A DNA stretch of 64,000 nt from Cymbidium sinense (lineage: Eukaryota; Streptophyta; Magnoliopsida; Asparagales; Orchidaceae), in the NCBI GenBank assembly GCA_021442155.1, contig CM038221.1, positions 31,587,906 through 31,651,905 on the forward strand, given 5' to 3'. Shown here in pieces: positions 23,977 through 36,659 of this stretch. Below the pieces are notes generated by a model that was not told where the DNA came from, did not search any database, and saw nothing but the letters and a program-made list of their open reading frames with translations. The position numbers were made by a program, and so were the translations under genes. How positions within the stretch are numbered: the first letter of the stretch is position 1; every line of letters begins with the position of its first letter.

Positions 23977-25460
23977 GTATGCTAATCATTATATTAGAGA
24001 TATTTAAGAATTTGGAGGAGTGACTTTGCCATGAGTCATTGATTTTGAATTTCAGTTTGATTTTGAGACTCATATCCAACAAATTTAATTATGTTGAATA
24101 GGGTTAATTTGTTTCGGAGGGACTTTTGGAGATGTATTTGCTATATTCTTTTATTGGAATTTAGTTTTGGAACCCTTACTAATCAAATTTAGGTATGTTA
24201 AATGGGGTTCGATTGTATGTTCAAAAATTTTGAAAGCTTTCTATTTTAATTATTTGATTGTTGTTTGTTTGATGTTTTGATTTGATTTGAAAAGAATAAC
24301 TCTCATTTAACAAATTTAAGTATGTTAAATGGGGTTCATTTATAGGTTTGATATTTATTGTTGATTTTATCTTTGAAAACGAGAACTCTTATTTAACAAA
24401 TTTAGGCTTGTTAAATAGAGTTCAATTACAAATTTGATGTTTGTTTTTGGAGTTTGATTTTGTTTTAGAAATGAGACCCATACTTAACAAATTTAGGTAT
24501 GTTAAATAGAGCTCACTTATATGTTTGATTATTTGTTTGTTGATGTGTGGTTTTGTTTTGATTTTTAAGGATTCAACTCTCATTTAACAAATTTAGGTAC
24601 GTTAAATGGAGTTCAAATGTGTGTTGGATGTTTTGATTTTAGTTTGATTCTGAAAAATAGAACTCTCATTTAACAAATTTGGGTTTGCTAAATGGAGTTC
24701 AATTATATGTTGTTTATCTTGATTTTGTCTTGATTTTGAAAAAAGAAACCTTCACATGATAAATTTGGGTATGCTAAGTGAAGTCCAATTATATGTTGTT
24801 TATCTTGGATTTTATTTTAATTTTAAAAGGAAACATTCACTTAATAAATTTGAGTATGCTAAGTAAAGTCCAATTTATTTATCTTGGGTTTTGTTTTAAT
24901 TTTGAAAAAGGAAACCTTCACTTAACAAATTTGGATATGCTAAGTGAAGTCCAATTATATGTTGTTTATCTTGGATTTTGTTTTTATTTTAGAAAAGGAA
25001 ACCTTCAATTAACAAATTTTGGTATACTAAGTGAAGTCTAATTATATGTTATTTATCTTGGATTTTATCAAAATTTTGAAAATGAGACTCTCAATTAATA
25101 AATTTGGGTATGTTAAATGGAGTTGGCTTAAAACTATTTTGGGTATGTTTGATTTTGATTTTGAAAAGGGGACCCTCATTCAACAATTTAAGTATGTTAA
25201 ATGGAGTTGGTTAATTTTTGAAAGGGGGTTTGAATATGTTTATTTTTGGAAGAGAGGTTTGTTGTTTTATTTAATTTTTATTTTTAAAAAGGGGAGCACT
25301 CACTTAGTGATTTTAAGCATGCTGAGTGAGGTTCATTTAATTTCATTTAGAAAAGGGGTTTGAAAATTTTTGATTTTGTTTTACTTGACTTTAATTTTAA
25401 GAGAGAACCTCCACTTGGCAAATTTTATTATGTTAAGTGAAGCTCACATGATTTTACTTT
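23977..25460 (-). repeat. Leader minisatellite of the host gypsy element, ~15 units of 80-120 bp
   Basis: Each unit carries a core like TTTAACAAATTTAGGTATGTTAAA (split form: TTTAACA, spacer AATTTAGGTA, TGTTAAA), followed by a pyrimidine/TTTTGATTT spacer. Cores lie near 24083, 24183, 24309, 24396, 24486, 24581, 24671, 24757, 24843, 24921, 25011, 25096, 25180, 25298 and 25417. The core arms are inverted repeats, and the arms change together between units (CATTTAAC with GTTAAATG; CACTTAAC with CTAAGTG). It lies between PBS and gag, so it would be in the 5' leader of the element's RNA. Short ORFs across it (24778-25363) are by-products of the repeat. Confidence 0.9.
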
Positions 25461-25832
25461 GGAAATATTTTGAGAATTTTACAAAATATTTTATTTATCT
25501 TACTTTCAATTTTATTAAAGTTTTGTTAAATATGAAATGAACCTTGCTTCACCAAGCTAGTGGTAAGAGGATCTAAATTCCATTTGATTTATATTTGGTC
25601 ATCTCCTTTCTTTAATTATTTTATTATTTCCTATTGAGGGACCCAATAGGGGTTCCAATAACTACACATGAGTGAGGTCCTAAAACCTAAAGGATGCTGG
25701 CTACCTTTGCTTAAGAATGAAATGTGTAAAGGGACAATGAAAAGAAAGATAGTCTTGAGCTTATACAAAATATAAGTCCACTATCGATGCTTGGAGATGA
25801 TAATTATCTATTAGAGATGGAGAGAGGAGCTC
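25461..25832 (-). other. Proximal leader of the host element, between PBS and minisatellite
   Basis: About 370 bp of non-coding leader on the minus strand, starting directly after the PBS with GAGCTCCTCTCTCCATC. No ORF or known motif seen. Confidence 0.6.
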
Positions 25833-25850
25833 TCCCCAGCGGAGTTGCCA
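25833..25850 (-). promoter_or_regulatory. Primer binding site (tRNA) of the host element
   Basis: Minus strand TGGCAACTCCGCTGGGGA begins with the TGG that pairs with a tRNA CCA end and lies 8 nt after the LTR end. The related form TGGCGACTCCGCTGGGGA is, as I recall, the tRNA-Arg-type PBS of Ogre-like elements; here one base differs. It fixes 25859 as the 3' end of a true LTR and the orientation of the element. Confidence 0.88.
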
Positions 25851-25858
25851 GAAAAATC

Positions 25859-26413
25859 TATGGTGTTTATTTTTGGATGTAGAGTGGACATTAATCTTAG
25901 ATTATGAAATGATTGGGTATGACATTAAGGTATGATGTACTATCTCAAAAGATAGATGCATCACCCTACAATGGACCCAATCGCCTAATAAGGACTCCTA
26001 AGGCATGGTGGGTCTTCGAATATATAAGAGATTTTTTCCCTACTTTATATGGACAAATAAAATAGGGTTTATATTAAGTCAGGTTCTTAAGTTCACTATG
26101 GAAATAAGCCTCCATAGTTAATTATACCCTAGGGAATGAGATTCCCTAAGAATACTCTCGATTAAAGTAGAAAATTATTATATCCAAAGACTTTAAGGCT
26201 AGACTATCAAAGGGTTGGTTATGTTTGGAAAATCAAGTGGGAGAGACTAAGTAGAAGACTTACTTTTGGAATCCAAGGGGAGGAAGTAAGAAATGTTCAT
26301 GATACTAGGAAGCCTAGTGAGCATTCCAATCTATCCTATGATTGGGCTTTATATATTCGATAGTGAAGCAATTTATTCATTTGAGTTGAAATTTTATTAG
26401 ATTACTAGGGCTT
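25859..26413 (-). mobile_element. Host 5' LTR, 3'-terminal part
   Basis: Minus-strand end ...AAAAATAAACACCATA abuts the PBS. It is homologous to the reverse complement of the last ~0.55 kb of LTR B. It stops at GGCTT (26409-26413), the target site used by solo LTR C, and resumes at 47885. Together the two parts give an LTR of about 7.56 kb. Confidence 0.9.
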
Positions 26414-26478
26414 TGTTGACCTCACTTTTGGAGTGAGTTCTCAACTTCCTCATCATAGATCTAAAACTCTTATAGACA
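26414..26478 (+). mobile_element. Solo LTR C, first 65 bp
   Basis: TGTTGACCTCACTTTTGGAG to CTCTTATAGACA. Preceded by target duplication GGCTT and interrupted at AGACA (26474-26478) by insertion of LTR B; it resumes at 34194. This explains the apparent tandem repeat of the LTR start at 26414 and 26479. Confidence 0.92.
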
Positions 26479-29205
26479 TGTTGACCTCACTTTTGGAGTG
26501 ATCTCTCAACTTCCTCATCATAGATCTAGGACTCTTATAGATACTAAGAGTTTCTTAGTCTTAAGACACTTCTAGTGATTAGGTGAACACTTAACCTAAC
26601 CCTAGAGACTTAGAAGAGTTAGCCATAGGAATAGTTTGTGCCTTAGGGATTTAGGAGGACTTGACCTTATGGACTTAGCCTTAACCAAATTCAAACCAAC
26701 CTCAATCCAATTGATTTTCTCAATTATAAAATTCAATCTTAAGTCAAATTATAAATCATAAATCAATTCCAAACTCCAAATGATTGAAGCCCAAATCAAA
26801 ATTCCCAATTTTAGCCCTTTTAGCCAAGTCCTTGTACATGGCTAAATGATACCCAAACCAATTCAAAACTCATGGATTCCTTCACAATTCAGTCATTCCT
26901 ACAATCATTGACCTAAATATAAACATAAACCACCATTATCAAACCAAATCCAAGCTACCCCAAATCAAACCCAAGTTAGCCCTTTTCACTTGAAATTGTC
27001 ATATGAACCAACACCCATTTGGCTTCAAATCACTTGCAATTGGATTTATATTTCAACCATAGGCTCTTGTGTGAGTTCAAATAAACTTGAACCAAGCCAT
27101 GATCGAGTCAATTAATCAATTTAGGCTCACTTGACCCAAACTGACCTAAAAGACTTTATGAGCCAAGTTTTAATCCAACCCAAATTGGATTGAACTAAGC
27201 CCATCCAAACTCGCAACTTGATCAACAATCATCCTAGGTTAATCAATTGTCTTGAATTAGGTCAAACCAAGTCAACCTAGCCCATTGACTAAGTCAACAC
27301 TTAGCCTAAATGAAACCTAAACTAGCCAAAATCCACCATAAGCCAAAATGATTGAAATCATTGGTTCAAACCAACTCATAATCAATGATTGAATATGACC
27401 AGACATTCACTTAAGCTAAACCAAGCCTAATTGGACATTTGACCCAAGTTGACCCAAATTGGCCTAAAAAGTCAAAATGGGTCAAATTGATTTGATCCAA
27501 ATTGATTGCAACCAATGGCTCAAGTTCATTCCAAATCACTTGTTGAACTTGACCCAAGCCATAATTGAGCTCAAGTTGACCAATTGGTCAACTTGACCCA
27601 ATCTAGCCCAAATTGACCTAAAAGGTTAAATTAGCCAAAATCCAAATTGAATCTAAATTAAACTAAACCAAACCCTACAATCATTTTCAATTAGCTAATT
27701 GAACTTGACTCGACAGCTAACCCAACCCAATTTGGTCAAATTGGTCAAATTCATCAACTTGACAGACCTATATGAATCCAAATGAACCATAATCAAATCC
27801 AAAGCAAATTGAACCAAATCAATGACACCAATACACTCCAATTGGTCATGTGAACTCGACCTAACTCTTAATTTGACCCAATTTGACCAATTAGTCAACT
27901 TGACCCAACCTAACCCAATTTGACCTAAATAGGTCAAATCAAATTAAATAAACTCTAAACCACTTAAAATTTGGGATAACCTACTTTTGACCTATTTTAA
28001 ATCTGCCCAAATCAAACCCATGGCCAAATGACCATTTTGCCTTAGGGTTTAGGGCATCCTATGAGATAAAACACATGCCCATTGTATCATTTTCTCCTCC
28101 TAGCCACTTGGCACCCAACCATAAGTCCACCTAGGCAATTGGACCATGGTCGACTCCCAGGTGGTTGGTCGATAATCCATGGGGAGATGAAATCAACTCC
28201 CCATCAATATTGGAGCTTTCCAAACCACCAAGGATAAGTATTTCCTCCCTTGGCAGCCACTCTCACACCCTCCTCCACTCAAGGGAAACCAACTAACATG
28301 ATTCCCTATACAAATTGAGCTCCCATGGTGACCCCTTGATCAAAAATTCCAAATCAGCCATAATCGTTTGATCCAAGGAACGTGGGGGTATACCCCCCTC
28401 ATTCTCACTCACACTCGATTGAACCCTAGCAGCCAGAGAGAGGAATCCCAGATCCATTTCTGAGGTTTTCCAAGCTCCCCAAATTCCCCATTTTTGGTTT
28501 TACATGAAACTGAAATAGGGGAGCAAAATAGTGATTCCCATTTCTCCATTTCGCAACCAAAGTGCAGTTAACTTTGCACACACCTTCCTTGGAGTAAATT
28601 GAGCAAGAACGAGTCCTTTCCCAAGCTTCTCGATAGTCGGAGGGTAGAGTTCAATCATGCCCAACCACCTTCATCTAATGGATTGGTCTTTCGAGCAAAC
28701 TAGACCAAATCAAAGCTCATGCAGCTCAACAGAGCTTTGTTTCTACCAAATGAAGCTTCCTCAATCGTTGGAATCGTAGGTCATAAGCTCCTATGAGGTA
28801 TGCCATTGAAACTGAACCTTGAATAAAAATAGGTTGGTCTTTTGTGAAAGAAATTTCCATTTCATGCATTTTCCACCGTTGGATTTGATTGTCATGCTTC
28901 CCCGAAGGTGTAGGATCATTTTCATCTCCATATGAGCTTAGGTGAGCTCAGATCGAGGGGCCAATGATGGACGATAGCCATCCTTCATCACTTGGGAGGA
29001 GATAGATCATCGACCGTCCATCCCGTGTGATTGGGATGGATGGTCCTGATCAGATCATGCTTAGAGCCTCTGATTAATCCTTTGAAACTGTGAGTTTGAT
29101 AGTGAGCGTCCGATCTTAGATCGGACAATCCACAAAGATACTGCATGCACCGTCATCCAAGTTAACACTCGGATGTGACAAGTTAAATAGCAAATCCCAT
29201 CACGC

Positions 29206-29240
29206 CACGTGAAAAGTGTGTCACGTCAGCCGCCACGTGG
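29206..29240 (+). promoter_or_regulatory. G-box pair with ACGTCA motif in LTR B
   Basis: CACGTG at 29206-29211, CACGTCAG at 29222-29229 and the palindrome CCACGTGG at 29233-29240. Such ACGT-core clusters are bound by bZIP/bHLH factors in plants. LTR C keeps one CCACGTGG (43051-43058); A, A' and the host LTR have decayed forms. Function inferred only. Confidence 0.5.
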
Positions 29241-30939
29241 CCCGACGGGATTAAGGCTCTAAATAGAGTTAATCATCTTATTTTAATCCTGAAACTTCCT
29301 AAATTTATAACTAATTCTATAAAAATCAAAAAATATAAACTCAGGCTCAATTTAAAGATATTCTAAAGTAGAATCTAGGCAAATTATTATTATTTGATTT
29401 TGAATAGTGAATTTAGCTTAATTAAGGTTTAATTGGAAATGTAATTAGCCTAATTACTCTCTAATTAACCATCCAATTAATCTCAACCTTCCTATTCATG
29501 TTTAGGGGGATGACTTTTGCCTTTCCTATTTTTTTGGGTTTTTATTGGCTGCTTAATTAGGGAAATCAATGGATTAAGTTTTAATGACTTTCTTAATGTA
29601 ATTAGTGATAATTAAGCAAATAAATTATAAATTAATCAATCAATCAATCTTATTAACCTCTGTTAATGATGCTGAAGTCTAGGGAAATGGATTGGGGCTC
29701 CCTCTTCCAATCTTTTCTTTAACTCTTCTATAATCCCTCTTAAGTAATTAATTAATTACTAATTAATTAATCAACAAAATTAATCAAAATCCAAATCATA
29801 CCTGAACCTTAATTAATTAATTGAAATGATTTAGAGATTGAGACTTAAGCTCTCTTCTTTGCTTCTTTCTCTAAGCCCATTTCATTTTGGTTGGTTAAGT
29901 TTAAGTGAAGTTTAATTAGTTAATTAATGAACTTAATAAATCCAATTGAATCTATTTCTCTAATTTAATTTTGGGTAGCTCTTTGGGTGTTCAATAACCC
30001 AAAGAGGGAGATAATAAAATTATGGTTAGCTCACATGTGTTAGAAAACCTTAAAAGTAATTAAGTGAGATCCCTTAAGCCTAATTAACTATTAATCATGA
30101 GCCAATTGCATTAAGCCCCTTTCATTTCTTAGGAGCATTACAAATTTACTTCCCATATGGTTGCATATCATGTTGGCTCATTATTAATTAGTTAATTAAT
30201 TTAAGGTGATGTAGGTAAGGGTTAATTAATCCATTTAATTCATATCCTAACCTAATTAAATCATAAAATTAACTTAATTATTTCTTAATTAAACCAAAAT
30301 TAACTCACACATGGGGAATGGGATTAGGACCGGCAAACTTCTTTCACTTCCCTTAACTTAAATCAAACTCAAAATGAAATGACATTAAAGAAACTTTGAT
30401 TTATTTAAAGTTGCTTTATTTATTATGATTGTCCTTAGGTCTTAATTGGATTTGAATGAAATCACATGCTTGTGTTGTTTTATTTCTTTCCACTCATGTT
30501 AAATGTTGCTTGTCATATTTAATCATGCATTCATTTTTTTTAAATTAATCAAATGAAATGGTTTCTTTTATGCCAAATTGCATGCTGATTTAAATTAAAT
30601 ATGTGTGGCTATTATCACTACTAAATCAAATGTTATTTTCAAAAGCCTATAAATGAATTATTATAAATGAAGCGATGTTAAATACAGATAGCTATAAGCT
30701 TGCATGTGTTGATAATATAAGATATGCATTGTGAAATTATCTTTCCTTACCTTACATGGATTCATATAGGATTCACAAATGTATAGTTCATTTGAAAAGA
30801 ACACAACATTTTCCTAAATTCACTCCTATGCATTTCCATGTTAAGACTTAAGAAGTATTTCATATCTCATATGTAAATCACATAACCAAATCAAATATGA
30901 TTTCTTGCATGACTACTTATCCTTATGGTTCTTTTTGTA

Positions 30940-31570
30940 CATTCATATGTATTTGAGAAAAGTGGTATATTAGTCTAGACATCCTGAAGGCTTTAAGTTA
31001 CCCTAAATAGGTCTTGTACCTTATACCCCTAGTGCAGAAAATAATGGTGTTGTACTCACTAAAAACTCTTATACATATGTATGTGTGATGAGGCCTATGA
31101 ACAAGAATCATAAATCACATAATCAAATCAAACATAATTTCTTGCATGATTTTTTTTATTCTTGTAGTTTTTTTTGTACATTCATATGTATTTGAGAAAA
31201 ATGGTATATTAGTTTGGCAACCTGGGGCTATGAGGCTTTAAGTAGCCCTAAGTAGATCTTGTACCTTACGCCCTTAGTGTAGAAAATAATGACGATGTAC
31301 TCACTTAAAACTCTTATACATATGCATGTATGATGTGGCCAATGAATAAGAATCACAAATTAAATAAATCAAACATAACTTTTGCATGTGTTTTTCTAAT
31401 CCTTATGGTTGCTCATACATCTACATGTATCTAAGAAAGTGGTATATTAGTCTGGATACCCTAGGGCTACGAAGCTTTAAGTAGCCCTAAGTAGGTCTTG
31501 TATCTTATGCCCCTGGTGCAGAAAATAATGGCGACGTACTTACTTAAAACTTTTATACATGTGAATGTGT
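30940..31570 (+). repeat. LTR subrepeats, three copies, younger type (copy B)
   Basis: Direct repeats with cores near 30968-31060, 31210-31300 and 31448-31545: AGTCTGGA(C/T)A.CC, GGCTTTAAGTAGCCCTAAGTAGGTCTTGTA, CCCCTAGTGCAGAAAATAATG and GACGTACT(C/T)AC. Each begins after TACATTCATATGTATTTGAG. Confidence 0.85.
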
Positions 31571-32755
31571 GTTTAGCTAATGAATAAAAAACCCCTCTTT
31601 TCTATCAAAAAAGGCATGCATTTATAATCCAATTTAATAAAATATTTGAATTCCAAACATACTTAGCTCCATTCATCATTAAAGTGTGCTAAGATTTATA
31701 TTGCATGTATAGGAATGCTTAGGATTATTCATATACATGATATACATAATGGAAAGAAATGAATGAATATGTGTTATGTGATAGTAATTCATTCTAATTA
31801 ATCTTAAGATGCTTTTCTTATTGAATAAGGTCATTTAGAGTGAACCTAAACTTAGGATTAATTAAAACATATAATAAGCCATTCACTAAAGGAAATTAAT
31901 TATTTAACTTGATTTAGAAATGACTAAAGGTAGGGATGAAAGAGAAATTCCCTCTCTTTCTTCTCTTTATAACACTTAGATGTTAAGTGTAGGCCATATG
32001 AAACAAAAGAAAAATATTAAGTAAAATCTTCAAATCAATTAAATCACTTAAAGAGAAATCAACCCCTTTATGAATTAAATCCCTCACACTTAGCAAATTA
32101 CAACTATAAAGCCTAGTTAGGACATGCCACACAAACTTTAATGCACATTCATTAGACTAAGATGTCATTTCTAACTTTATGTTAAGGTGGTGCATGGTTT
32201 GATGTATGCTTATTTTGTGATGTATTATTGTAGATTAGATGTTAGGGTGTATATGTATTGTCTGGATGTTATGTCGATATTAGCCTAATTATGCTTTCCG
32301 TAAGGGGTTGTGCTTAAGGGGTTGTTAAATAAAAATATAAATTACTTTTTATTGTGCAGGTTGCTTAGCCCCTAAGCATATCCCAAGTTAGGATAGGTGG
32401 ATTTGGTTATCCATGTGTAGGTTCTAAGTACAAACTATTCAAATAGCTTGGGTTGTATGGTGTGTTTAGCTAATATTTGTTTTGCAGATGTGGCTAGATT
32501 TACTTTCCTATTTTTAATGTAATTTTACATTAGGATTAGGATGATTGTTATGGGGGATTAGGATGAGCATTGATTATAAGACCAAGTCTTATGTACCATA
32601 TGATGCCTTTGGAGCAACCATATTCAAGTCAAGCCAAAAGGAGGAAAGAAATGAAGCAATTTTAAATGAAGAAATGAAGTGAAGAAATGAAGAATGAAGA
32701 ATGAATACCCCCATAGAATTCATCATTTGTAATTATTCTTTTATAATTTGGGCTG

Positions 32756-32760
32756 TATAA
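32756..32760 (+). promoter_or_regulatory. TATA-like motif of LTR B
   Basis: GGGCTGTATAATGGTAGGGCTC, at the position equivalent to TATAAGGGG in copy A. Supported only by conservation among LTRs. Confidence 0.35.
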
Positions 32761-35056
32761 TGGTAGGGCTCACCTACCCACATTTTGTTCTAGGTTGTGC
32801 GGTGATACCCAACCGCATCGGCCTTTTATTCTTTTGCGATAACTTTATAAAATTGGTTGATATTTTGTTTAGCTTGTGCATTAGAAAAAGCATGCCTTTT
32901 CATAGCTTGTTTCTGATTGGTGATTGTTATATGGCCTAGATGTGATTAGGTTGATAAAAATAAATTTCTATCCCACTAACAAACTCATAATAAAACTTTT
33001 AAAATAATTCATAACCTCACCTAAATCTTAGGTATTAAATCAAGACAATAAAATATTTAACAACCCCTTAGCTGGATGTTGTATGTTTAACAGCACGCAT
33101 ATCATATTATTTTACTCGTGATTAGAGAAGGCTTCCATCTGTGCCAGATAGAATGGGCTTAACCATTAAGATCCATATGATGGAAGAACACCTCTTTCTC
33201 TTTCGATTTGGCCCATAATTAACATCTCATGCATTTAGGCATACAAAATCTCATAGCTTATGTCAAAATAAAATGTCCAAAATTGAATAAAGTTTGAAAA
33301 AAATTTGCATTATATTAAAGTCATTATTCATACCCCTCATGCTCTAGTCTCCTATAGAGTGGGTTTAAGGACTTAGTTTCTTTTCTAAATAATAACAACC
33401 TAGCCATCTTGCAAAAGTATAAGACTTGCTTACATGGATTTAAAGCATAGGAGTTAGTTGGCCACCCTGTGTGGTTATAAGCAGAAATGTGGTTTATCCT
33501 CTCTTATGGAGGTAAATCGTATACCCACTTTTGCCTTAGATTTAGGTCAAGCTTTGGCTCTCGCCAAAGCTCCCTAGATTTAGGATTTGAGGTTGTTATT
33601 TCTCTTTGGGGCTACAAGCATAAATCCTCACCTCTTTGGCATTTCTAGAATCTTGTACTATGGAATTAGAAGTCCTAGATTTCTAATAAAATTTCAACTC
33701 AAATAAATAAATCTCTTCAATTTCAAATATGTAAAGCCCAACCATAGGATAGGTTAGAGTGCTCACTTAGCTTCCTAGTATCATGAGCACTCCCTACTCA
33801 TCTCCTTTGGTTTCGATAATAACTCTCCCATTTTGATCTTTCTCACTTGATTTTTTAAAATCTTTGGAGACAACAATCGCCTACTTTAATCGAGAGTATT
33901 ATTAAAGGATTCATTTTTCTTAAGATGTAATTAACTATGGGGGATTTCCCCTATAGGGAACTTTATTACCCGGTTTAAATAAACTCTACTTTATTCATCC
34001 ATGTAAAGTAAAAAAATGTATATTCAAGACCCATCATGCCTGAGTCCTTAGATGATTAGTCATTGTAGTATAGACTTCTATCTTTGAGATAGTACACTAT
34101 TCCTCAATGTCATACCCGATCACCTCAATAAGTACACCCTCAAATTTGTGTGGTGTCCCCCCACACGAAATGAATCCAAAAATAAACACCACAAGACACT
34201 AAGAGCTCCTTAGTCCTAAGACACTTCTAGTGATTAGGAGAACACTTAACCTAAGCCTAGAGACTTAGAAGGGTTAGCCCTAAGGATAGGTTATGCCTTA
34301 AGGTAGGGAGACATGCCCACGCTATAGCCTAAACCCAACCTATGCTTTCCTTCCCAAACCAAATCTCAAATCCATGCTAAATCTAAACCAAATCTTCCAA
34401 GTTTATAATCAATTCCAAATGATTAGAACCCAAAATCAAATCAAAGTCCAAATTTTCTTATTAAGCCATATGGACCTACCTCCATAAACTTAACCAAATC
34501 TTAACCCAAATCAACCCAAAATCAACTAATTCCTTTATAGATCAATTATTCATTCATTTATATTCACAAATATAAATGAAACCCACCTTCTAATGACTAA
34601 AAATAAATCAAACTAAATTGGTTTCCCTTCTTAACCCTTTAGACCTACATCCATGAGCTTGGTCAAATTTGCTTCTAAATCACTCCAAACTCAAGTGATT
34701 TTCTCATGAATCATTTATAACTTCATTTATATTCCTAAATATAAATGAAATATAAATCCAAATAGCCAAGACCAAACCCAAAATTAAACCAAAACTCAAT
34801 TTATACCCTTTAAGCTAATTTCTTGGAATCAACCAAAATCCACCTAAATCAAGTTAAAATCAATGGATTTTCTACCTTGAATCAATCATTCCTTCAATCA
34901 TCTAGCCAAATATAAATAAAAACTATAATTATCAAACAAAACTCAAGTCAACCCAAGTCAAGCCCAAGTTAGCCCTTTGAACTTAAAAACTTAAATTGAG
35001 TCAAAATCCATTAGACTCTAAATTGATTATAGTTGGATTTATATTTCAATCTTAAG

Positions 35057-35410
35057 CTTATATATAAGTTCAACTAGACTTGAATCAAGCCAAAACCAAA
35101 TCAATTGACCCATTTAGGACACTTGACCCAAAGTGGCCTAAAGAACCCTTTTGAGCCAAGTTCTAATCCAACCCAAATTAGATTGAACCAAAGCCATCCA
35201 AGCCTCATATCATGATCAACAATCACCCTAGAATAGGGCTGAGAAATTAGCCCAAAGATCGTGGCTCGTTCAACTTGAATCAAGCCAAAACCAAATCAAT
35301 TGACCCATTTAGGACACTTGACCAAAGTGGCTAAGAAATTTTGATTCTAATCAAATTGATTGAACCAAAGCCATCCAAGTCTCATATCATGATCAACAAT
35401 CACCCTAGAA
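35057..35410 (+). repeat. 177-bp tandem duplication across LTR C flank and hAT end
   Basis: Two direct copies (offset 177 bp), each containing CTTGAATCAAGCCAAAACC, ..GACCCATTTAGGACACTTGACC, CATGATCAACAATCACCCTAGAA and the first ~45 bp of the hAT terminus (TAGGGCTGAG at 35234; TAGGGTTGAG at 35411). So the hAT 5' end plus its flank was duplicated after hAT insertion. Confidence 0.88.
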
Positions 35411-36659
35411 TAGGGTTGAGAAATTAGCCTAAAGATCGTGGCTCACTCAAAAGTTGACTCGAACTTGAGCTCGAATCGAGATCGACTCAAAGCAAACAAG
35501 CCAATTTTGAGCCAGAAATGTGGCTCGAATTTATTTCAAGCCAACTTCAAGCCAAACCCGTGGCTCACTCGTAGCTTGCAAGTGGATCAAAACAGGCCAA
35601 TGAGAAAAGTGATCACCATCAAATTTGATCTTAGATTAATTCCCTAAATCTATTCTAATACATCGACTGACTTGGGACTCTTCTCACTTTCACTTCTCTT
35701 CTCCACTGATTCTCCGTTCTCACTTCTTGGATGTGCTCTAGTTTTGAGTGTGCATGATGCTTTCATTTGATTAAGTATTTCATGGAATCATGCCTAGATG
35801 TTGGTTATTTCAATTATTTAATATTCCATTATTTGAGATTTGCCATGGATTTGGGGATGTTCGTGATTAATTTGGGGATGTTTCGATTCTTTAATCATTC
35901 ATGTGTATCTATGTTTTTTTGGGGTACTGATTCAATGGTTTCAATTGTCTCTTATTTCACTATTTTAGGTTAGCATGTTGGTTGTTTTGGCCCATCTTAG
36001 CCGTCTGGTTTGTAATGATTGTTGTCTATTGAATGTTTGTTTGCAAACTTGCTATGGATGATATTATTTTTGACCTCATTACTTCAGAACTCGTAATGTT
36101 ATAACTTGTTTTGCACTACTCACTATGGGCTCTCACTCCTGGTTCTAAAACTTTATAATTGATTAGAAATACTTCATTGGCCATTATTTCATTTCCTAAT
36201 TGTTTCACCTCAAACGCTCACCTTGAATGTCACTCGCCTTCAGCTATGGTACTGCTTTCCGATTGATGTTGCCTCATGCCTGTTGGAGGTTATTTGGTGC
36301 TATAAATGTTGTTTACTTATTTCTGGTGTTGTTGTACATTCACGACATGTTATGATGTTCACCTTCTTGCCGCTTTGGTAACTTGGTTGTTAGTTGGTAG
36401 ATGTTGATAGATGCAGATTTGTAAATATATGGGGATCTTTATGTATAATCTAGTCTTTAAGCAAATTTCTTGGTTGGTTTTGATCTTTCTTCTAATTTAG
36501 TCTTTAATTAATTGGTCCAAAGATGATTTGTTGTTCAAATTAATAGTCATCCTTATTTATGCTTTTTTGAGTGATTGCATCGCTTATTTCATTTCTTATA
36601 GATACAATGGCAAGTCCTTAAAGTAAATCTATTAGTTGTTCAAGGAATCAAGCTACCTA

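Larger units (their letters stand above)
26479..34193 (+). mobile_element. Solo LTR B, complete, 7.7 kb
   Basis: Runs from TGTTGACCTCAC to AATAAACACCACA with intact TG..CA ends and a perfect 5-bp target duplication AGACA (26474-26478 and 34194-34198). Inserted 65 bp into LTR C in the same orientation. Same block order as copy A: TTGACC-rich (27100-27985), GATC/CpG-rich with two G-boxes (28590-29260), TTAATTAA-rich (29280-30400), three younger-type subrepeats (30940-31570), TATA-like motif (32756). The best-preserved LTR termini in the window. No gene seen. Confidence 0.94.

Noticed and set aside
24778..25363. Repeat-protein ORFs over the minisatellite
   Set aside because: They run on the plus strand, opposite to the element, and arise from the repeat unit; stops interrupt them.
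23977..25858. Complete short non-autonomous LTR element (LTR - minisatellite - LTR)
   Set aside because: No polypurine tract precedes A', and the GTATG duplications with a split minisatellite unit show that A' is an insertion, not the partner LTR.
26414..26545. Tandem duplication of the LTR start
   Set aside because: Explained fully by LTR B inserting 65 bp into LTR C with the duplication AGACA.
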